NCBI RefSeq assembly: GCF_036802865.1
Contig: NZ_DAIRVK010000002.1
Location: 434,001-498,000, forward strand
DNA: 64,000 nt
Direction: 5' to 3'
DNA from: Sulfurospirillum sp036802865
GTDB lineage: Bacteria > Campylobacterota > Campylobacteria > Campylobacterales > Sulfurospirillaceae
The notes beneath the pieces are model-generated. The model saw only the letters and a list, made by a program, of their open reading frames with translations, made no database searches and was not told where the DNA came from. A program made the translations under genes and the position numbers. Positions 9,222 to 18,493 of this stretch are shown here, piece after piece (position 1 is the first letter of the stretch; every line of letters begins with the position of its first letter).

Positions 9222-11599
9222 GTAAGTTTTTCTTCTATACTTTCAACCACATGATGCATTTTATAGAGTGAATCAGGATTGAGTGAGATCGAATCGATTC
9301 CATTTTTAACTAAAAACTCTGTAATTTCAGGGTAATCTGATGGTGCTTGCCCACAAATACCGATGTATTTATTGTGTTGCTTACACGCGTCTATTGCCAT
9401 TTTTAGCATTATTGTGACTGCAGGATTTCGTTCATTGAAGATATGTGCAATCAATCCACTTTCCCTATCGACTCCTAAAATAAGCTGAGTAAGGTCGTTT
9501 GAGCCGATTGAATAGCCATCAAAAATATTTAAAAACTGATCTGCAATAATGACATTTGCGGGTATTTCACACATTGCATAAATTTTTAGCTCATTTTTAC
9601 CTTGAACTAACCCCTGTACATTCATGATGTCAATAACTTTTTGTCCTTCTTCAGGTGTGCGCACAAAAGGGATCATAATGATGACATTGGTAAGCCCCAT
9701 ATCGTCACGCACACGTTTAAGTGCCTCACATTCCCATGCAAATGCCTCTTTATAGCTTTCATCATAGTATCTACTTGCACCACGAAAGCCTATCATAGGG
9801 TTTTCTTCTTCTGCTTCGAAGGAGAGCCCACCAAGCATATTTCGGTATTCGTTGCTTTTAAAATCACTCGTACGGATGATGACAGGTTTGGGATAAAATG
9901 CCGCCGCAATCATACCAACTCCTTCACTAATCTTTTGCAAAAAAAACTCTTTTGCATCAGTATACGGAGACATAAAAGTGCGAATCGCTTCTTCCTCTTG
10001 GACAGCATTTCCTTTGTGCATATTTACAAGTGCCATAGGATGGGCATTAATGGAGTGCGTCATAATAAACTCCATACGTGCTAGTCCTACGCCATCATTG
10101 GGCATTTTGGCAAAATTAAAAGCTTCTGCAGGATTCCCTACATTCATCATCAGTTTGGTCTTCGTATTTTTGAGAGCATTAAAGTCTATAGTTTTGCACG
10201 TAAAGGCAATTTCACCTTCATAGATATAGCCTTCATCGCCCTCAGCGCAACTCACCGTTACTTTTTGAGCGTTATGAAGCAGTTCAGTGGCATTGCCACA
10301 CCCAACAACAGCTGGAACGCCAATTTCTCGTGCAACAATGGCAGCATGACACGTTCGGCTACCACGATTTGTCACAACTGCCGAAGCTTTTTTCATGATG
10401 GGTTCCCAATCGGGATTGGTTGTATCGGCTACTAAAACATCACCTGCTTTAAAAAGAGCAAATTCTGAGGTGTTGTGGATGACTTTGACTTCGCCACTGC
10501 CTATTTTATCACCGACAGCACGACCAGACGTAATCAGTTTTAGATTTTGGCTCTTCGTTAGTGTGTATTTTTCGATGGAAATATTGTTTTGTAGCTTGCT
10601 TTGTACCGTTTCTGGTCGTGCTTGAACGATGTAGAGCTTGCCATCATGTCCATCTTTTGCCCACTCTATATCCATCGGGCGTTTATAATATGATTCAATG
10701 ATCAGTGCTTGATTCGCTAAAATCATCACTTCTTCATCACTGATCGAAAAACTATTTTGCTCTTCTATGCTTGTAGGTACATTCATGGTATGTGTTGCAT
10801 CATTGTAAAGCATCTTCTCTTTTTTACTGCCTAATGAGCGTTTTAAAATTGTTTTTAGCCCTTGTTTTAGGGTTGGTTTAAAAACAAAAAACTCATCGGC
10901 ATTGACTCGACCGCTGACAACATTTTCACCCAATCCCCAGATAGCATTAATCAAAATAAGATTTTGTGAACCACTTTCGGTGTCGATTGTAAACATAATG
11001 CCACTACTGGCTTTGTCACTTCGTACCATTTTTTGAACACCAACAGAAAGTGCTACTTTAAAGTGGTCAAATCCACGACTACTGCGGTAACTAATAGCGC
11101 GATCTGTAAATAAAGATGCATAGCATTGCTTAACACTTTGTAGGAGTTTTTCTGGGGCGTTAATGTTTAAAAATGTCTCTTGTTGCCCTGCAAAACTCGC
11201 ATCAGGCAGATCTTCAGCTGTTCCTGAAGAGCGCACCGCAACATCAGTGGCTTCTACACTGTATTCTTTGGAGAGCATATGATAGGCACTTAAGAGCTCT
11301 TTGGTAAGATCATCAGGAAGTGTTGACGCTAAGATAAGCTCACGAATCGCAGCGCCACGTTTTTGTAAACTTTGGGTATCGGAGATGTCAAGACCTTCTA
11401 AAAGCGTTTCTATGTTCTCTTTAATGCCATTTTCTTTGAGTAATAGATGATACGCTTCGCTGGTTGTGGCAAAACCATTGGGTATGTGAATGCCTTTAGT
11501 CGAAAGTTTTTGATACATCTCACCAAGGCTGGCATTTTTACCGCCTACAAGGGGAATATCAGTAAGGTGAAGTTCATTGAAGAAACGAATGTAGCGCAT
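9218..11599 (-). CDS. ppsA: Phosphoenolpyruvate synthase
   Basis: Pyruvate, water dikinase: converts pyruvate and ATP to phosphoenolpyruvate, AMP and phosphate, the entry to gluconeogenesis from organic acids such as lactate, pyruvate or fumarate. The order is the usual one: N-terminal ATP-grasp domain (VGGKNASLGEM, VRSSGTAEDLPDASFAGQQ), a swivelling domain with the phosphoryl-carrier His418 (GSRTCHAAIVARE), and a C-terminal TIM barrel with catalytic Cys749 (GICGQAPSD). Length 793 is standard. A GGGAGG site precedes the ATG. The gene is transcribed alone; its 3' end meets slyD convergently with no room for a terminator. Confidence 0.97.
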   Translation of the reverse strand: MRYIRFFNELHLTDIPLVGGKNASLGEMYQKLSTKGIHIPNGFATTSEAYHLLLKENGIKENIETLLEGLDISDTQSLQKRGAAIRELILASTLPDDLTKELLSAYHMLSKEYSVEATDVAVRSSGTAEDLPDASFAGQQETFLNINAPEKLLQSVKQCYASLFTDRAISYRSSRGFDHFKVALSVGVQKMVRSDKASSGIMFTIDTESGSQNLILINAIWGLGENVVSGRVNADEFFVFKPTLKQGLKTILKRSLGSKKEKMLYNDATHTMNVPTSIEEQNSFSISDEEVMILANQALIIESYYKRPMDIEWAKDGHDGKLYIVQARPETVQSKLQNNISIEKYTLTKSQNLKLITSGRAVGDKIGSGEVKVIHNTSEFALFKAGDVLVADTTNPDWEPIMKKASAVVTNRGSRTCHAAIVAREIGVPAVVGCGNATELLHNAQKVTVSCAEGDEGYIYEGEIAFTCKTIDFNALKNTKTKLMMNVGNPAEAFNFAKMPNDGVGLARMEFIMTHSINAHPMALVNMHKGNAVQEEEAIRTFMSPYTDAKEFFLQKISEGVGMIAAAFYPKPVIIRTSDFKSNEYRNMLGGLSFEAEEENPMIGFRGASRYYDESYKEAFAWECEALKRVRDDMGLTNVIIMIPFVRTPEEGQKVIDIMNVQGLVQGKNELKIYAMCEIPANVIIADQFLNIFDGYSIGSNDLTQLILGVDRESGLIAHIFNERNPAVTIMLKMAIDACKQHNKYIGICGQAPSDYPEITEFLVKNGIDSISLNPDSLYKMHHVVESIEEKLT

Positions 11600-11685
11600 A
11601 ATAACCTCCCATAAGAAAAGTTACCCCTATGGTAGCACAAAATAGAATTAAGGACGCTATAAAAAAAGGATTACCTGTAATGGTG

Positions 11686-11719
11686 AAAAAGTCCACAATA
11701 AAAGCTAGTGGACTTTTTT
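11686..11719 (-). terminator. Intrinsic terminator after the MipA-like gene
   Basis: AAAAAGTCCAC (11686-11696) pairs with GTGGACTTTTT (11708-11718), giving a T tail on either strand. It lies 21 bp past the stop of the gene at 11740-12480. Confidence 0.85.
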
Positions 11720-11739
11720 AGGAGAGAAAATAACGTATC

Positions 11740-12480
11740 TTACGGTAAGAATGTATACATGATAGACAAGTATCCAGCCACTTGGTACTTATCATCTACA
11801 ATAGGGCTTTTATAAATGGTACTGTCAAATCTCTTGTATTCGACATTTGCAATGATTGACCATGTTTCGCTAAAGGCAAAGATTTGTGTTAAGCCAATGA
11901 AAGGATTGAGTGCACCGTCTGCATGGTAACTTGGACGTGCAAAGTTTGCCTCTTTCGCTTTGACACCGTAGTAATAATTGCTTTTCTTATCACTGAGGTA
12001 TTCGGCACCCGCATAGAGAGACAAACCTGAATTTTCTGTCTCAAAAAGTGTGTAGTTATACGCAGCATTGACAGTATAGCCGTCCGTTGTACCACTGACA
12101 TCACGCGAAACAGTACCGCTTAAAAAGCTATTTTCAAAATTGTATTTCATTCGAAGACCGCCTTCTAAGGACATATTACGATTGTCCATACCTTTTAACT
12201 CATTACTATCTTTACCTTTATAGCCTGCAAGTACAGGAAGGAGGATAACTCCAACTTGTAACGTTTTGGTATCATAAAAGTTATATCCCATATTGATACC
12301 TTCAATAAAAGCGCTTTTGTAAGTAAGCTCAATATCGGGTAGGGGCATTGTAACACTTGAAACGCCTTTGTAAGGGCTTGTACTCGTTGTGACTCCAACA
12401 CCTACTTGCACTGATGGATCATCTGTTGCATATAAATGAGTGAGTAAAACAGATAGCAATAAAATAAACTTATTTTTCAT
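11740..12480 (-). CDS. MipA/OmpV-family outer-membrane protein
   Basis: Predicted outer-membrane beta-barrel of 246 residues. It starts with a Sec signal peptide (MKNKFILLLSVLLTHLYA) cut before TDDPSVQ. The mature part has alternating amphipathic strands and a terminal aromatic strand (YLSIMYTFLP), as in MipA/OmpV proteins, which include MltA-interacting scaffolds and poorly understood porin-like proteins. The start at 12480 is chosen because the signal peptide begins there and a GGAG lies upstream; a longer in-frame start would prefix the signal peptide with extra residues. It is divergent from an AraC-family regulator 139 bp away, so that regulator probably controls it. Substrate or ligand cannot be inferred. 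Confidence 0.78.
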   Translation of the reverse strand: MKNKFILLLSVLLTHLYATDDPSVQVGVGVTTSTSPYKGVSSVTMPLPDIELTYKSAFIEGINMGYNFYDTKTLQVGVILLPVLAGYKGKDSNELKGMDNRNMSLEGGLRMKYNFENSFLSGTVSRDVSGTTDGYTVNAAYNYTLFETENSGLSLYAGAEYLSDKKSNYYYGVKAKEANFARPSYHADGALNPFIGLTQIFAFSETWSIIANVEYKRFDSTIYKSPIVDDKYQVAGYLSIMYTFLP

Positions 12481-12579
12481 ATAGTAAATCTCCATTGTAA
12501 TGTTAATGGCGAAATTGTAGAGCATAGTGACGCATTTTTATAGTAAAAAAACGAATAAACGATAGTCGCGTTTTTAGTA

Positions 12580-12585
12580 TATAAT
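12580..12585 (+). promoter_or_regulatory. -10 box for the AraC-family gene
   Basis: TATAAT 35 bp before the start codon in the divergent intergenic region 12481-12619. Two similar blocks (GACGCATTTTTATAGTA and GTCGCGTTTTTAGTATA) lie side by side upstream and could be regulator half sites. Confidence 0.5.
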
Positions 12586-12619
12586 TCGATAATTGTTTTG
12601 AATTGATTGAAGGAATAAA

Positions 12620-13504
12620 ATGTTTTTAGATACGGGAATGCCGCCTCAGGGTGATTACACAAAAGCATTTCCCAAAAATCCAGCTCTTTTGCCTTATATC
12701 CATTCCTATGTCTCTATTATCAGTGAAGTAGAAGACTCGACAGAGCAGTATATTACGCGATTTTTCCCCTCTTTTATGACACAGTTTGTATTTGATTTTT
12801 ATGGAAGCCTTAACGAAGTTGTTGAAGAAGGCAGTGTGCAACTCACTATTGACAAAGGGACCTATGTAAAAAGTGGCATTGGCACATGGATGGATTTTTT
12901 TCAAAAAGAAAGTTCGTCTTCTAAAAGGTTGGTCAAAAGTTTTAAAGTAACACTCTACCCGCATGTTTTATATGAAGTGTTTGGAATTTCTCCTTTTGAA
13001 ATCAAATATGAAACTATGAGTGTCAATGATATCTGGGGTAGGAAAGAGGGCGAATTACTTTTTGAAGAGCTAGCGGCTATGGATTCGAGTGAAGGGATGA
13101 TTGATGTTTTCGAGCGTTATTTTATAGCAAAATTATCGAAAAAATCTTCGCATCAAACAAATATTTACCCCTATCTTTTGGAAGGACACACCTTTCCAAC
13201 TTTAAAAACTTTATCTAAAGAATGTGGGTATAGTGAACGCTGGATTCAAAAACAGTATCTTGAAATTTTTGGTGAATCTTTTAAGCACATTCAAAATAAC
13301 GCGCGTTTTATCAAAACATTAAGGTTTATGAATCATGCCATTTTGCAAGGAGATAATCATCTTAAATTAGTCTCTGTAGCATATCAATGTGACTATTTTG
13401 ATCAGACTCATTTTATTAAAGAGTTTAAAAAGTTTACAGGGCTAACACCCTCGTATTACTTTCATACATTTCGAGATAAAATCCCACTTTCGTGGTTGTG
13501 GTAA
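12620..13504 (+). CDS. AraC-family transcriptional regulator
   Basis: Transcription factor of 294 residues with the two helix-turn-helix motifs of the AraC/XylS DNA-binding domain at the C-terminus: TLKTLSKECGYSERWIQKQY and, after the linker, LVSVAYQCDYFDQTHFIKEF followed by the family signature FKKFTGLTPSYY. The N-terminal 180 residues resemble the DUF6597 type sensor (PALLPYIHSYVS) without recognisable ligand residues. AAGGAA precedes the ATG. Its divergent arrangement with the MipA-like gene suggests local regulation of that outer-membrane protein; the signal is unknown. Confidence 0.9.
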   Translation: MFLDTGMPPQGDYTKAFPKNPALLPYIHSYVSIISEVEDSTEQYITRFFPSFMTQFVFDFYGSLNEVVEEGSVQLTIDKGTYVKSGIGTWMDFFQKESSSSKRLVKSFKVTLYPHVLYEVFGISPFEIKYETMSVNDIWGRKEGELLFEELAAMDSSEGMIDVFERYFIAKLSKKSSHQTNIYPYLLEGHTFPTLKTLSKECGYSERWIQKQYLEIFGESFKHIQNNARFIKTLRFMNHAILQGDNHLKLVSVAYQCDYFDQTHFIKEFKKFTGLTPSYYFHTFRDKIPLSWLW

Positions 13505-13511
13505 AGAAAAA

Positions 13512-13589
13512 TGGTCGGAGTGACAGGACTTGAACCTGCGACCTCTACCACCCCAAGGTAGCGCGCTAGCCAGGCTGCGCTACACCCCG
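13512..13589 (-). tRNA. tRNA-Pro (anticodon GGG)
   Basis: Minus-strand cloverleaf with acceptor CGGGGTG/CACTCCG, encoded CCA at 13512-13514, T arm GCAGGTTCAAGTCCTG and anticodon stem CTACC/GGTAG with loop TTGGGGT, giving anticodon GGG. Confidence 0.95.
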
Positions 13590-13637
13590 ATCCATTTAAG
13601 AATTTTGATTTTAACCAAGATCTCCAAAAAGTTTTAT

Positions 13638-13643
13638 TATAAT
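13638..13643 (+). promoter_or_regulatory. -10 box for the radical SAM gene
   Basis: TATAAT 57 bp before the ATG at 13701, in a short AT-rich gap after tRNA-Pro. Confidence 0.45.
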
Positions 13644-13700
13644 TAACACATATATTTACAGCTATTTGCAATCGTTTTTAAATCCCAATAATGGTACTTC

Positions 13701-15215
13701 ATGAAAGAAATTCTCTTAACAACTTTTAATGCACGTTATACCCATACTTCCATCGCACAACGCTATCTCTTTGCCAATCTCGAAGAGCTTCAAGAAAAAG
13801 CAAAAATACTTGAATTTGTCATTAACTCTCAAGTCGTAGATGCAGCAGAAGAAATTCTTAGTTATCAGCCAAAAATTGTAGGTATTGGAGCGTACATTTG
13901 GAATGCTTTGGAGGTGCAAGAACTTATAGCCATTCTTAAAAAAGTAGCCCCTCATATTCTCATTGTTCTTGGTGGTCCTGAAGCGAGTCATTTTCCACAT
14001 CGCGTTGATTTTAGCGGAGCGGATTACATCATTCAAGGAGAGGGGGATATTGCTTTTTATGCATTGTGTAAAAAACTTCTTGATGGCAAAACTTCAAGTG
14101 AACGCATCATCAAATCGCCTATGGTCAATCTAAGCGCCATTAAACTTCCTTATGACTACTATACAGACCACGACATCAAAAACCGTTACTGTTATGTGGA
14201 AGCCAGCCGTGGGTGTCCATTTACGTGTGAGTTTTGCCTCTCTTCTGCCGATAAAAAAGTACGTGACATCGAGATAGAGCGTTTCATAGGCGAACTTGAA
14301 AAGCTGTGGCAGCGAGGAGTTCGCAATTTCAAGTTTATTGATAGAACGTTTAATCTCAGCATTGAAAATGCAACGAAACTTTTGGACTTTTTCCTCTCTA
14401 AGACAGAAGAGTATTTTGTACATTTTGAAGTCATACCAGACCATTTTCCAGCAGTACTTCGTGAAAAAATTGCCAAATTCCCTCCAGCAGCTTTGCAACT
14501 AGAAGTTGGCATTCAAACGCTTGATCCTGAGATTTCTAAAAATATTCACAGACGTTTAAATATTCCTAAAATTGAAGAAAACCTTGCCTTCTTACAACAA
14601 CAAACCCATGCACACTTGCATGTTGATCTCATCATTGGTTTACCAGGAGAAAGTCTGGAGGGCTTTGGGCGCAATTTAGACAAGCTCTACTCCCTCACGC
14701 AGTGTGAAATTCAAATTGGCATCCTCAAAAAGCTCTCGGGAACAACGATTTCAAGACATGATGAGATCTATGGTATGGTCTATTCAAATAAGCCGCCTTA
14801 TGACATTTTGCAAAATAGACTGATTCCTTTCAAAGAGATGCAAAAGATGAAACGCTTTGCCCGCTTTTGGGACATGGTCTATAATAGCGGCAATTTTAAA
14901 AGAAGTGCAGCATTGTTATGGCAAGAGGGCAAAGTGTACAACGGCTTTTATGCTTTTAGCGAATGGCTTTATGCGCAAACAGAATCTACATGGCAGATTT
15001 CACTCGATCGTTTAGCACAACTCATTTTTCGTTATCTTTGTGAAGAGATGGGGCATGATGAAGAGAGCATTAAAGCGATGTTGATTGATGACATAATGAC
15101 CGTACGTGGGCGAAAAATGCCTTCATTTTTGCGTGAAAATTATGTACCGCAAGAAGAGCAAAAAGAGGGCACTTTAAAACCCAATAAACGCCAGTTAAAA
15201 CATGCCACAGTATAA
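13701..15215 (+). CDS. B12-binding-fold radical SAM protein (DUF4080 type)
   Basis: Predicted radical S-adenosylmethionine enzyme of 504 residues. The N-terminal 130 residues have a Rossmann-like B12-binding fold (TFNARYTHTSIAQRYLF, VGIGAYIWN, VLGGPEASH). Next come the cluster motif CPFTCEFC (CX3CX2C) about residue 173 and an elongator-type barrel with IGLPGES. The C-terminal extension matches the family annotated DUF4080. The B12 domain of this class often lacks the cobalamin-binding DxHxxG, and I do not see that motif here, so B12 dependence is doubtful. Substrate unknown. It is followed after 24 bp by a DUF445 gene with its own AAGGAG site, possibly one transcript. Confidence 0.85.
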   Translation: MKEILLTTFNARYTHTSIAQRYLFANLEELQEKAKILEFVINSQVVDAAEEILSYQPKIVGIGAYIWNALEVQELIAILKKVAPHILIVLGGPEASHFPHRVDFSGADYIIQGEGDIAFYALCKKLLDGKTSSERIIKSPMVNLSAIKLPYDYYTDHDIKNRYCYVEASRGCPFTCEFCLSSADKKVRDIEIERFIGELEKLWQRGVRNFKFIDRTFNLSIENATKLLDFFLSKTEEYFVHFEVIPDHFPAVLREKIAKFPPAALQLEVGIQTLDPEISKNIHRRLNIPKIEENLAFLQQQTHAHLHVDLIIGLPGESLEGFGRNLDKLYSLTQCEIQIGILKKLSGTTISRHDEIYGMVYSNKPPYDILQNRLIPFKEMQKMKRFARFWDMVYNSGNFKRSAALLWQEGKVYNGFYAFSEWLYAQTESTWQISLDRLAQLIFRYLCEEMGHDEESIKAMLIDDIMTVRGRKMPSFLRENYVPQEEQKEGTLKPNKRQLKHATV

Positions 15216-15239
15216 TGGCAATTTTTTTAAGGAGATAAA

Positions 15240-15950
15240 ATGAAAATTGATAAAAGTTGGTGGACGGACATCATCAGTGTTGGATTTATTGCGATTGCAT
15301 TTGTGTTACCAGAGCCTTATGCACACTGGTCATTATTGACAGGTCTTTTTGCCTTTTCAGGTGCCATTACCAATCAAATTGCCATTCATATGTTGTTTGA
15401 AAAAGTACCTTTTTTGTATGGTAGTGGAGTCATTCAGCTACAATTTGAGGCATTTAAAGCATCTATCAAAAATTTGATGATGGATCAGTTTTTTACAAAA
15501 GAGCAACTTGATGCATTTTTTGAAAAAGAGGAAAAAACGTTTGATTTAACGCCTATCATTGCTGAAGTAGACTTTTCACCTGCCTTTGATGCGCTGACTA
15601 AAACGGTAATGGAGTCATCATTTGGTGGAATGCTCGGTATGTTTGGAGGCGCTAGCGCATTAGAAGGGCTTCGAGCACCTTTTAGTGAGAAACTGAAAGA
15701 TTCAATCCTTGAAATCAGTGAAAGTAATGTATTTCAACAAAAAGTAGCACAAAGTATACAAAATTCATCACTTACTGATGATATGTTAATTACGATTGAA
15801 CAAATGATTGATGCAAGGCTCAATGAACTGACCCCACAGATGGTGAAAGAGATTGTTCAGAATTTTATTAAAGATCATTTAGGCTGGTTGGTTGTTTGGG
15901 GTGGATTTTTTGGTGCATTAATCGGTCTCTTATCGACGCTCATTTTATAA
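15240..15950 (+). CDS. DUF445 family membrane protein
   Basis: 236-residue protein with a membrane segment at residues 13-50 (DIISVGFIAIAFVLPEPYAHW, GAITNQIAIHMLFEKVP) and a second at the C-terminus (HLGWLVVWGGFFGALIGLLSTL). The motif AITNQIAIHMLF with the following P is the signature of DUF445/YheB-type proteins, whose function is unknown. The middle is a soluble helical region. An AAGGAG precedes the ATG. Confidence 0.75.
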   Translation: MKIDKSWWTDIISVGFIAIAFVLPEPYAHWSLLTGLFAFSGAITNQIAIHMLFEKVPFLYGSGVIQLQFEAFKASIKNLMMDQFFTKEQLDAFFEKEEKTFDLTPIIAEVDFSPAFDALTKTVMESSFGGMLGMFGGASALEGLRAPFSEKLKDSILEISESNVFQQKVAQSIQNSSLTDDMLITIEQMIDARLNELTPQMVKEIVQNFIKDHLGWLVVWGGFFGALIGLLSTLIL

Positions 15951-15954
15951 TACA

Positions 15955-15960
15955 TATAAT
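15955..15960 (+). promoter_or_regulatory. -10 box for the trmA leader
   Basis: TATAAT at 15955-15960, with another at 15946-15951 overlapping the end of the DUF445 gene. Either would start a transcript carrying the structured leader at 15981-16073. Confidence 0.5.
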
Positions 15961-15980
15961 TTTACATAAAATATTAAAAG

Positions 15981-16073
15981 TACCGAAGGTGTGGGCTTTC
16001 TGACAAAGAAAACTCAGTGTTTAACGTAGCTTGAGAAGCTTGGCTTTGAAAGTGTATTAAGAAGAGTTCGGTA
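15981..16073 (+). ncRNA. Candidate structured leader RNA upstream of trmA
   Basis: The 149-bp gap before trmA can fold compactly. TACCGAA (15981-15987) pairs with TTCGGTA (16067-16073), closing a domain. Inside it GCTTTC (15995-16000) pairs with GAAAGT (16048-16053, one G-U), and AGCTT (16028-16032) with AAGCT (16036-16040). A CTGA/TCAG hairpin (16000-16003, 16014-16017) shares base 16000 with the CTTTC helix. Local G+C is higher than in neighbouring gaps. It is not a family I recognise, and there is no T-run terminator. It could be a cis-regulatory leader or small RNA; pairing alone does not prove it. Confidence 0.35.
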
Positions 16074-16099
16074 AGAGCTCTAACTAAAAAAGGAAATTA

Positions 16100-17203
16100 A
16101 TGGAGTGTTCGTATTTTGGGAAATGTGGTAGTTGTACGCTTTACACACTGGACTATAACGCGCAGTGTGCGCATAAACAAGAGGCTATGCGTACACTGTT
16201 TGCACCTTTACATGTAAAAGAGTTTGACTTCTTCACATCACCCTCAGAACACTACCGTGGACGCTCTGAATTTCGTATTTGGAAAGAGGGCGATACAATC
16301 AGTTATGCTATGGGTGCAGTTGATAAAAAGGGTGCTGTTTGTATTGAAACATGCCCTAAAGTCGAGATGAAAATTTATGACATTATGCCTAAGCTTTTAA
16401 AACAGATTGAGAGTTCGCTCATCCTTCGAGAAAAGATTTTTGCTATTGAATTTCTAGCTTCTTCTGAACACCTTTTAGTCACACTTATTTACCATAAACC
16501 GCTTAAGGAAGAGTGGGATAAGGAAGCTAGGAAATTAGAGGAGATGTTTGGTGTTTTTGTCATTGGACGAAGTAGGGGTATTAAACGTATTTTGAGTCAA
16601 GATTTTGTCGAAGATCGTTTTGATATCGCTGGTAAAATGTATCGTTACCACATTATTGAGGGTGGTTTTTCGCAGCCTAACCGAGCGATGAATCAAAAGA
16701 TGATTAGTTGGGTTTTACGTCATCTTGAAAACTGTGAAGATTTGTTAGAACTTTACTGCGGTTATGGAAATTTTACGATTCCTATGGCTGGAAAATTTAA
16801 AAAGGTTTTAGCAACTGAGATTTCGAAAACATCTATCACTTCGGCACTTCAAAACTGCGAGCTTAACGACATAGACACTATAACTTTTTTGCGCATGAGT
16901 GCTGAAGAACTCACTTCCGCACTTAAAAAAGAGCGCGAATACAATCGTTTAAAGGGCATTAATTTAGAAGATTATCGTTTTAGTCATGTCTTTGTTGACC
17001 CACCTCGCGCAGGCATGGATGAAGCTAGTTTAGAGTTTATCTCACAGTTTGAGAACATCATCTACATTTCGTGTAATCCTGAAACACTTAAGCGTGATTT
17101 GGAAGTTTTAACGAAGAAGTACGCCATTCTCCATTTTGCTCTGTTTGATCAATTCCCAAATACAGAGCATTTGGAGTCTGGCGTTATTTTAAAACGTATC
17201 TAA
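16100..17203 (+). CDS. trmA: tRNA (uracil-54-C5)-methyltransferase TrmA
   Basis: Makes ribothymidine at position 54 of the tRNA T loop using S-adenosylmethionine. 367 residues, the usual length of TrmA. Visible motifs are the RNA-side QPNRAMNQKM, the SAM-binding ELYCGYGNFTIPMA (about residue 218), VFVDPPRAGMD and the nucleophile Cys325 in ISCNPETLKRDL, with the catalytic base Glu near the C-terminus (EHLESG). AAAGGA precedes the ATG. It ends at a hairpin shared with the convergent chemoreceptor gene. RlmC/RlmD-type rRNA methyltransferases are related, but the length and lack of a TRAM domain or N-terminal cluster domain fit TrmA. Confidence 0.93.
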   Translation: MECSYFGKCGSCTLYTLDYNAQCAHKQEAMRTLFAPLHVKEFDFFTSPSEHYRGRSEFRIWKEGDTISYAMGAVDKKGAVCIETCPKVEMKIYDIMPKLLKQIESSLILREKIFAIEFLASSEHLLVTLIYHKPLKEEWDKEARKLEEMFGVFVIGRSRGIKRILSQDFVEDRFDIAGKMYRYHIIEGGFSQPNRAMNQKMISWVLRHLENCEDLLELYCGYGNFTIPMAGKFKKVLATEISKTSITSALQNCELNDIDTITFLRMSAEELTSALKKEREYNRLKGINLEDYRFSHVFVDPPRAGMDEASLEFISQFENIIYISCNPETLKRDLEVLTKKYAILHFALFDQFPNTEHLESGVILKRI

Positions 17204-17229
17204 CCTTTCAATTTAGAAAGGTTAGATTT
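17201..17229. terminator. Bidirectional terminator between trmA and a chemoreceptor gene
   Basis: TAACCTTTC (17201-17209) pairs with GAAAGGTTA (17216-17224) around AATTTA, followed by GATTTT on the plus strand. The arms include both stop codons. Confidence 0.7.
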
Positions 17230-18406
17230 TAAAAAGCTCTAGCTTAGAAGCAAGTGCCTTAGAGAGATTTAAAAGCTCTTCAGAAGAGGTATTGAGATTT
17301 TTAACATCACCACTGTTTTGCAGTGAAGACTCATAAATCTGTCCAATGTTTTGAATAATGTTTGTGGTATTGACCGAAAGTTTTTGTGATACTTCGGATG
17401 CCAAACGAGATGCATCAGAAGCTTGTTTAATAACGGCTTCTGTATTGCTTATTTTCTCTTCAACATCTTCAGAATTATTCGCAATTTTCTCGATAAATTG
17501 GTAGTTTTCACTCATCTGACCACTGGCATCTATAATATTTTGAACAATGACATTGATGGTTGCATTAATCTCTGTAAGGCTCTTTTGTGTACGTTCTGCT
17601 AGATTGCGTACTTCATCGGCAACAACGGCAAATCCACGTCCATGTTCACCTGCACGTGCTGCTTCTATGGCTGCATTAAGCGCTAAAAGATTAGTTTGAT
17701 CTGCTATATCAGAGATAACAGTTAAAACATTTTTGACTTGGTTAGCATCGTTACTGAGTTGTTGTAGACGCTCTGCGGTATGCGATTCAACTTCTGAAGC
17801 TTTTTGAATATCTTCTACTAAAAGTTTGATCTCTTTAGCACTTACATTTAATGTTTCGGATGCGTTTAAAATGTCATGACTGGTTTGAGAAGCATTGAGT
17901 GTGGCTTGTTCTAAAACGACTTTCATGGCATCGCCTAGATCTTTTGTTCTTTTAACAAAATCACGCTCTTCAGCCATGCGCTTGTCTACTTCATGCGAAA
18001 TAGTGGAAAATTGACGTGCCATCTCAGCACTTTCTTGAGAAGACTTTGTTGATACAACAACGGTGGAATGGATTTTTTCAATGAATTGATTGATATTTTG
18101 TGATAAATCTGCAATCTCATCTTTGGAATTGATAACAATTCGCTTGGTAAGATCACCACTTCCTTTTGCAAGGTCAAGCGTGATAGAGGATAAAGCATCG
18201 ATTGAATTGGTCATGCTGATCACCATAACACGTGTAAAAACGAAGAAAAAGATCATCCCGAAAAATGAGCCCGCAATCAAAATGAGTCGCTCGTTACCTG
18301 TCAATAAAAATGCCACCAAAACGATATTTGCCATAAACCCACACAAAGTTCCAAGGGCTAGCATCCATCCCTTTGTTTTAATCTTGATTTGATTCAAAAA
18401 AAACAT
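17222..18406 (-). CDS. Methyl-accepting chemotaxis protein without a periplasmic sensor
   Basis: Chemoreceptor of 394 residues. Two adjacent membrane helices (residues about 14-35 and 40-62) are joined by a very short turn (TGNERLI), so there is no periplasmic ligand domain. A HAMP-like region follows (SSITLDLAKGSGDLTKRI), then a signalling coiled coil with the conserved hairpin tip (DQTNLLALNAAIEAARAGEH, then GRGFAVVADEVRNLAE). Such receptors sense the membrane or cytoplasmic state, for example redox or energy, or need a partner. AAGGAGG precedes the ATG. It stands alone, divergent from the CoA-binding gene. Confidence 0.92.
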   Translation of the reverse strand: MFFLNQIKIKTKGWMLALGTLCGFMANIVLVAFLLTGNERLILIAGSFFGMIFFFVFTRVMVISMTNSIDALSSITLDLAKGSGDLTKRIVINSKDEIADLSQNINQFIEKIHSTVVVSTKSSQESAEMARQFSTISHEVDKRMAEERDFVKRTKDLGDAMKVVLEQATLNASQTSHDILNASETLNVSAKEIKLLVEDIQKASEVESHTAERLQQLSNDANQVKNVLTVISDIADQTNLLALNAAIEAARAGEHGRGFAVVADEVRNLAERTQKSLTEINATINVIVQNIIDASGQMSENYQFIEKIANNSEDVEEKISNTEAVIKQASDASRLASEVSQKLSVNTTNIIQNIGQIYESSLQNSGDVKNLNTSSEELLNLSKALASKLELFKI

Positions 18407-18493
18407 TCTTCCTCCTTAAATGTAAACGAATTGATTATAACAGATTCATAGACCAAAAGCCAATGGATAATCGCGACAAAAGATAGTCTGTGA

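Noticed and set aside
9641..10084. 147-codon plus-strand frame inside ppsA
   Set aside because: Antisense to the conserved PEP synthase core; composition is not protein-like and no start signal is present.
15981..16073. Leader before trmA as tRNA, SRP RNA, tmRNA or a known riboswitch
   Set aside because: None of the conserved cores of these families that I know can be found in it.
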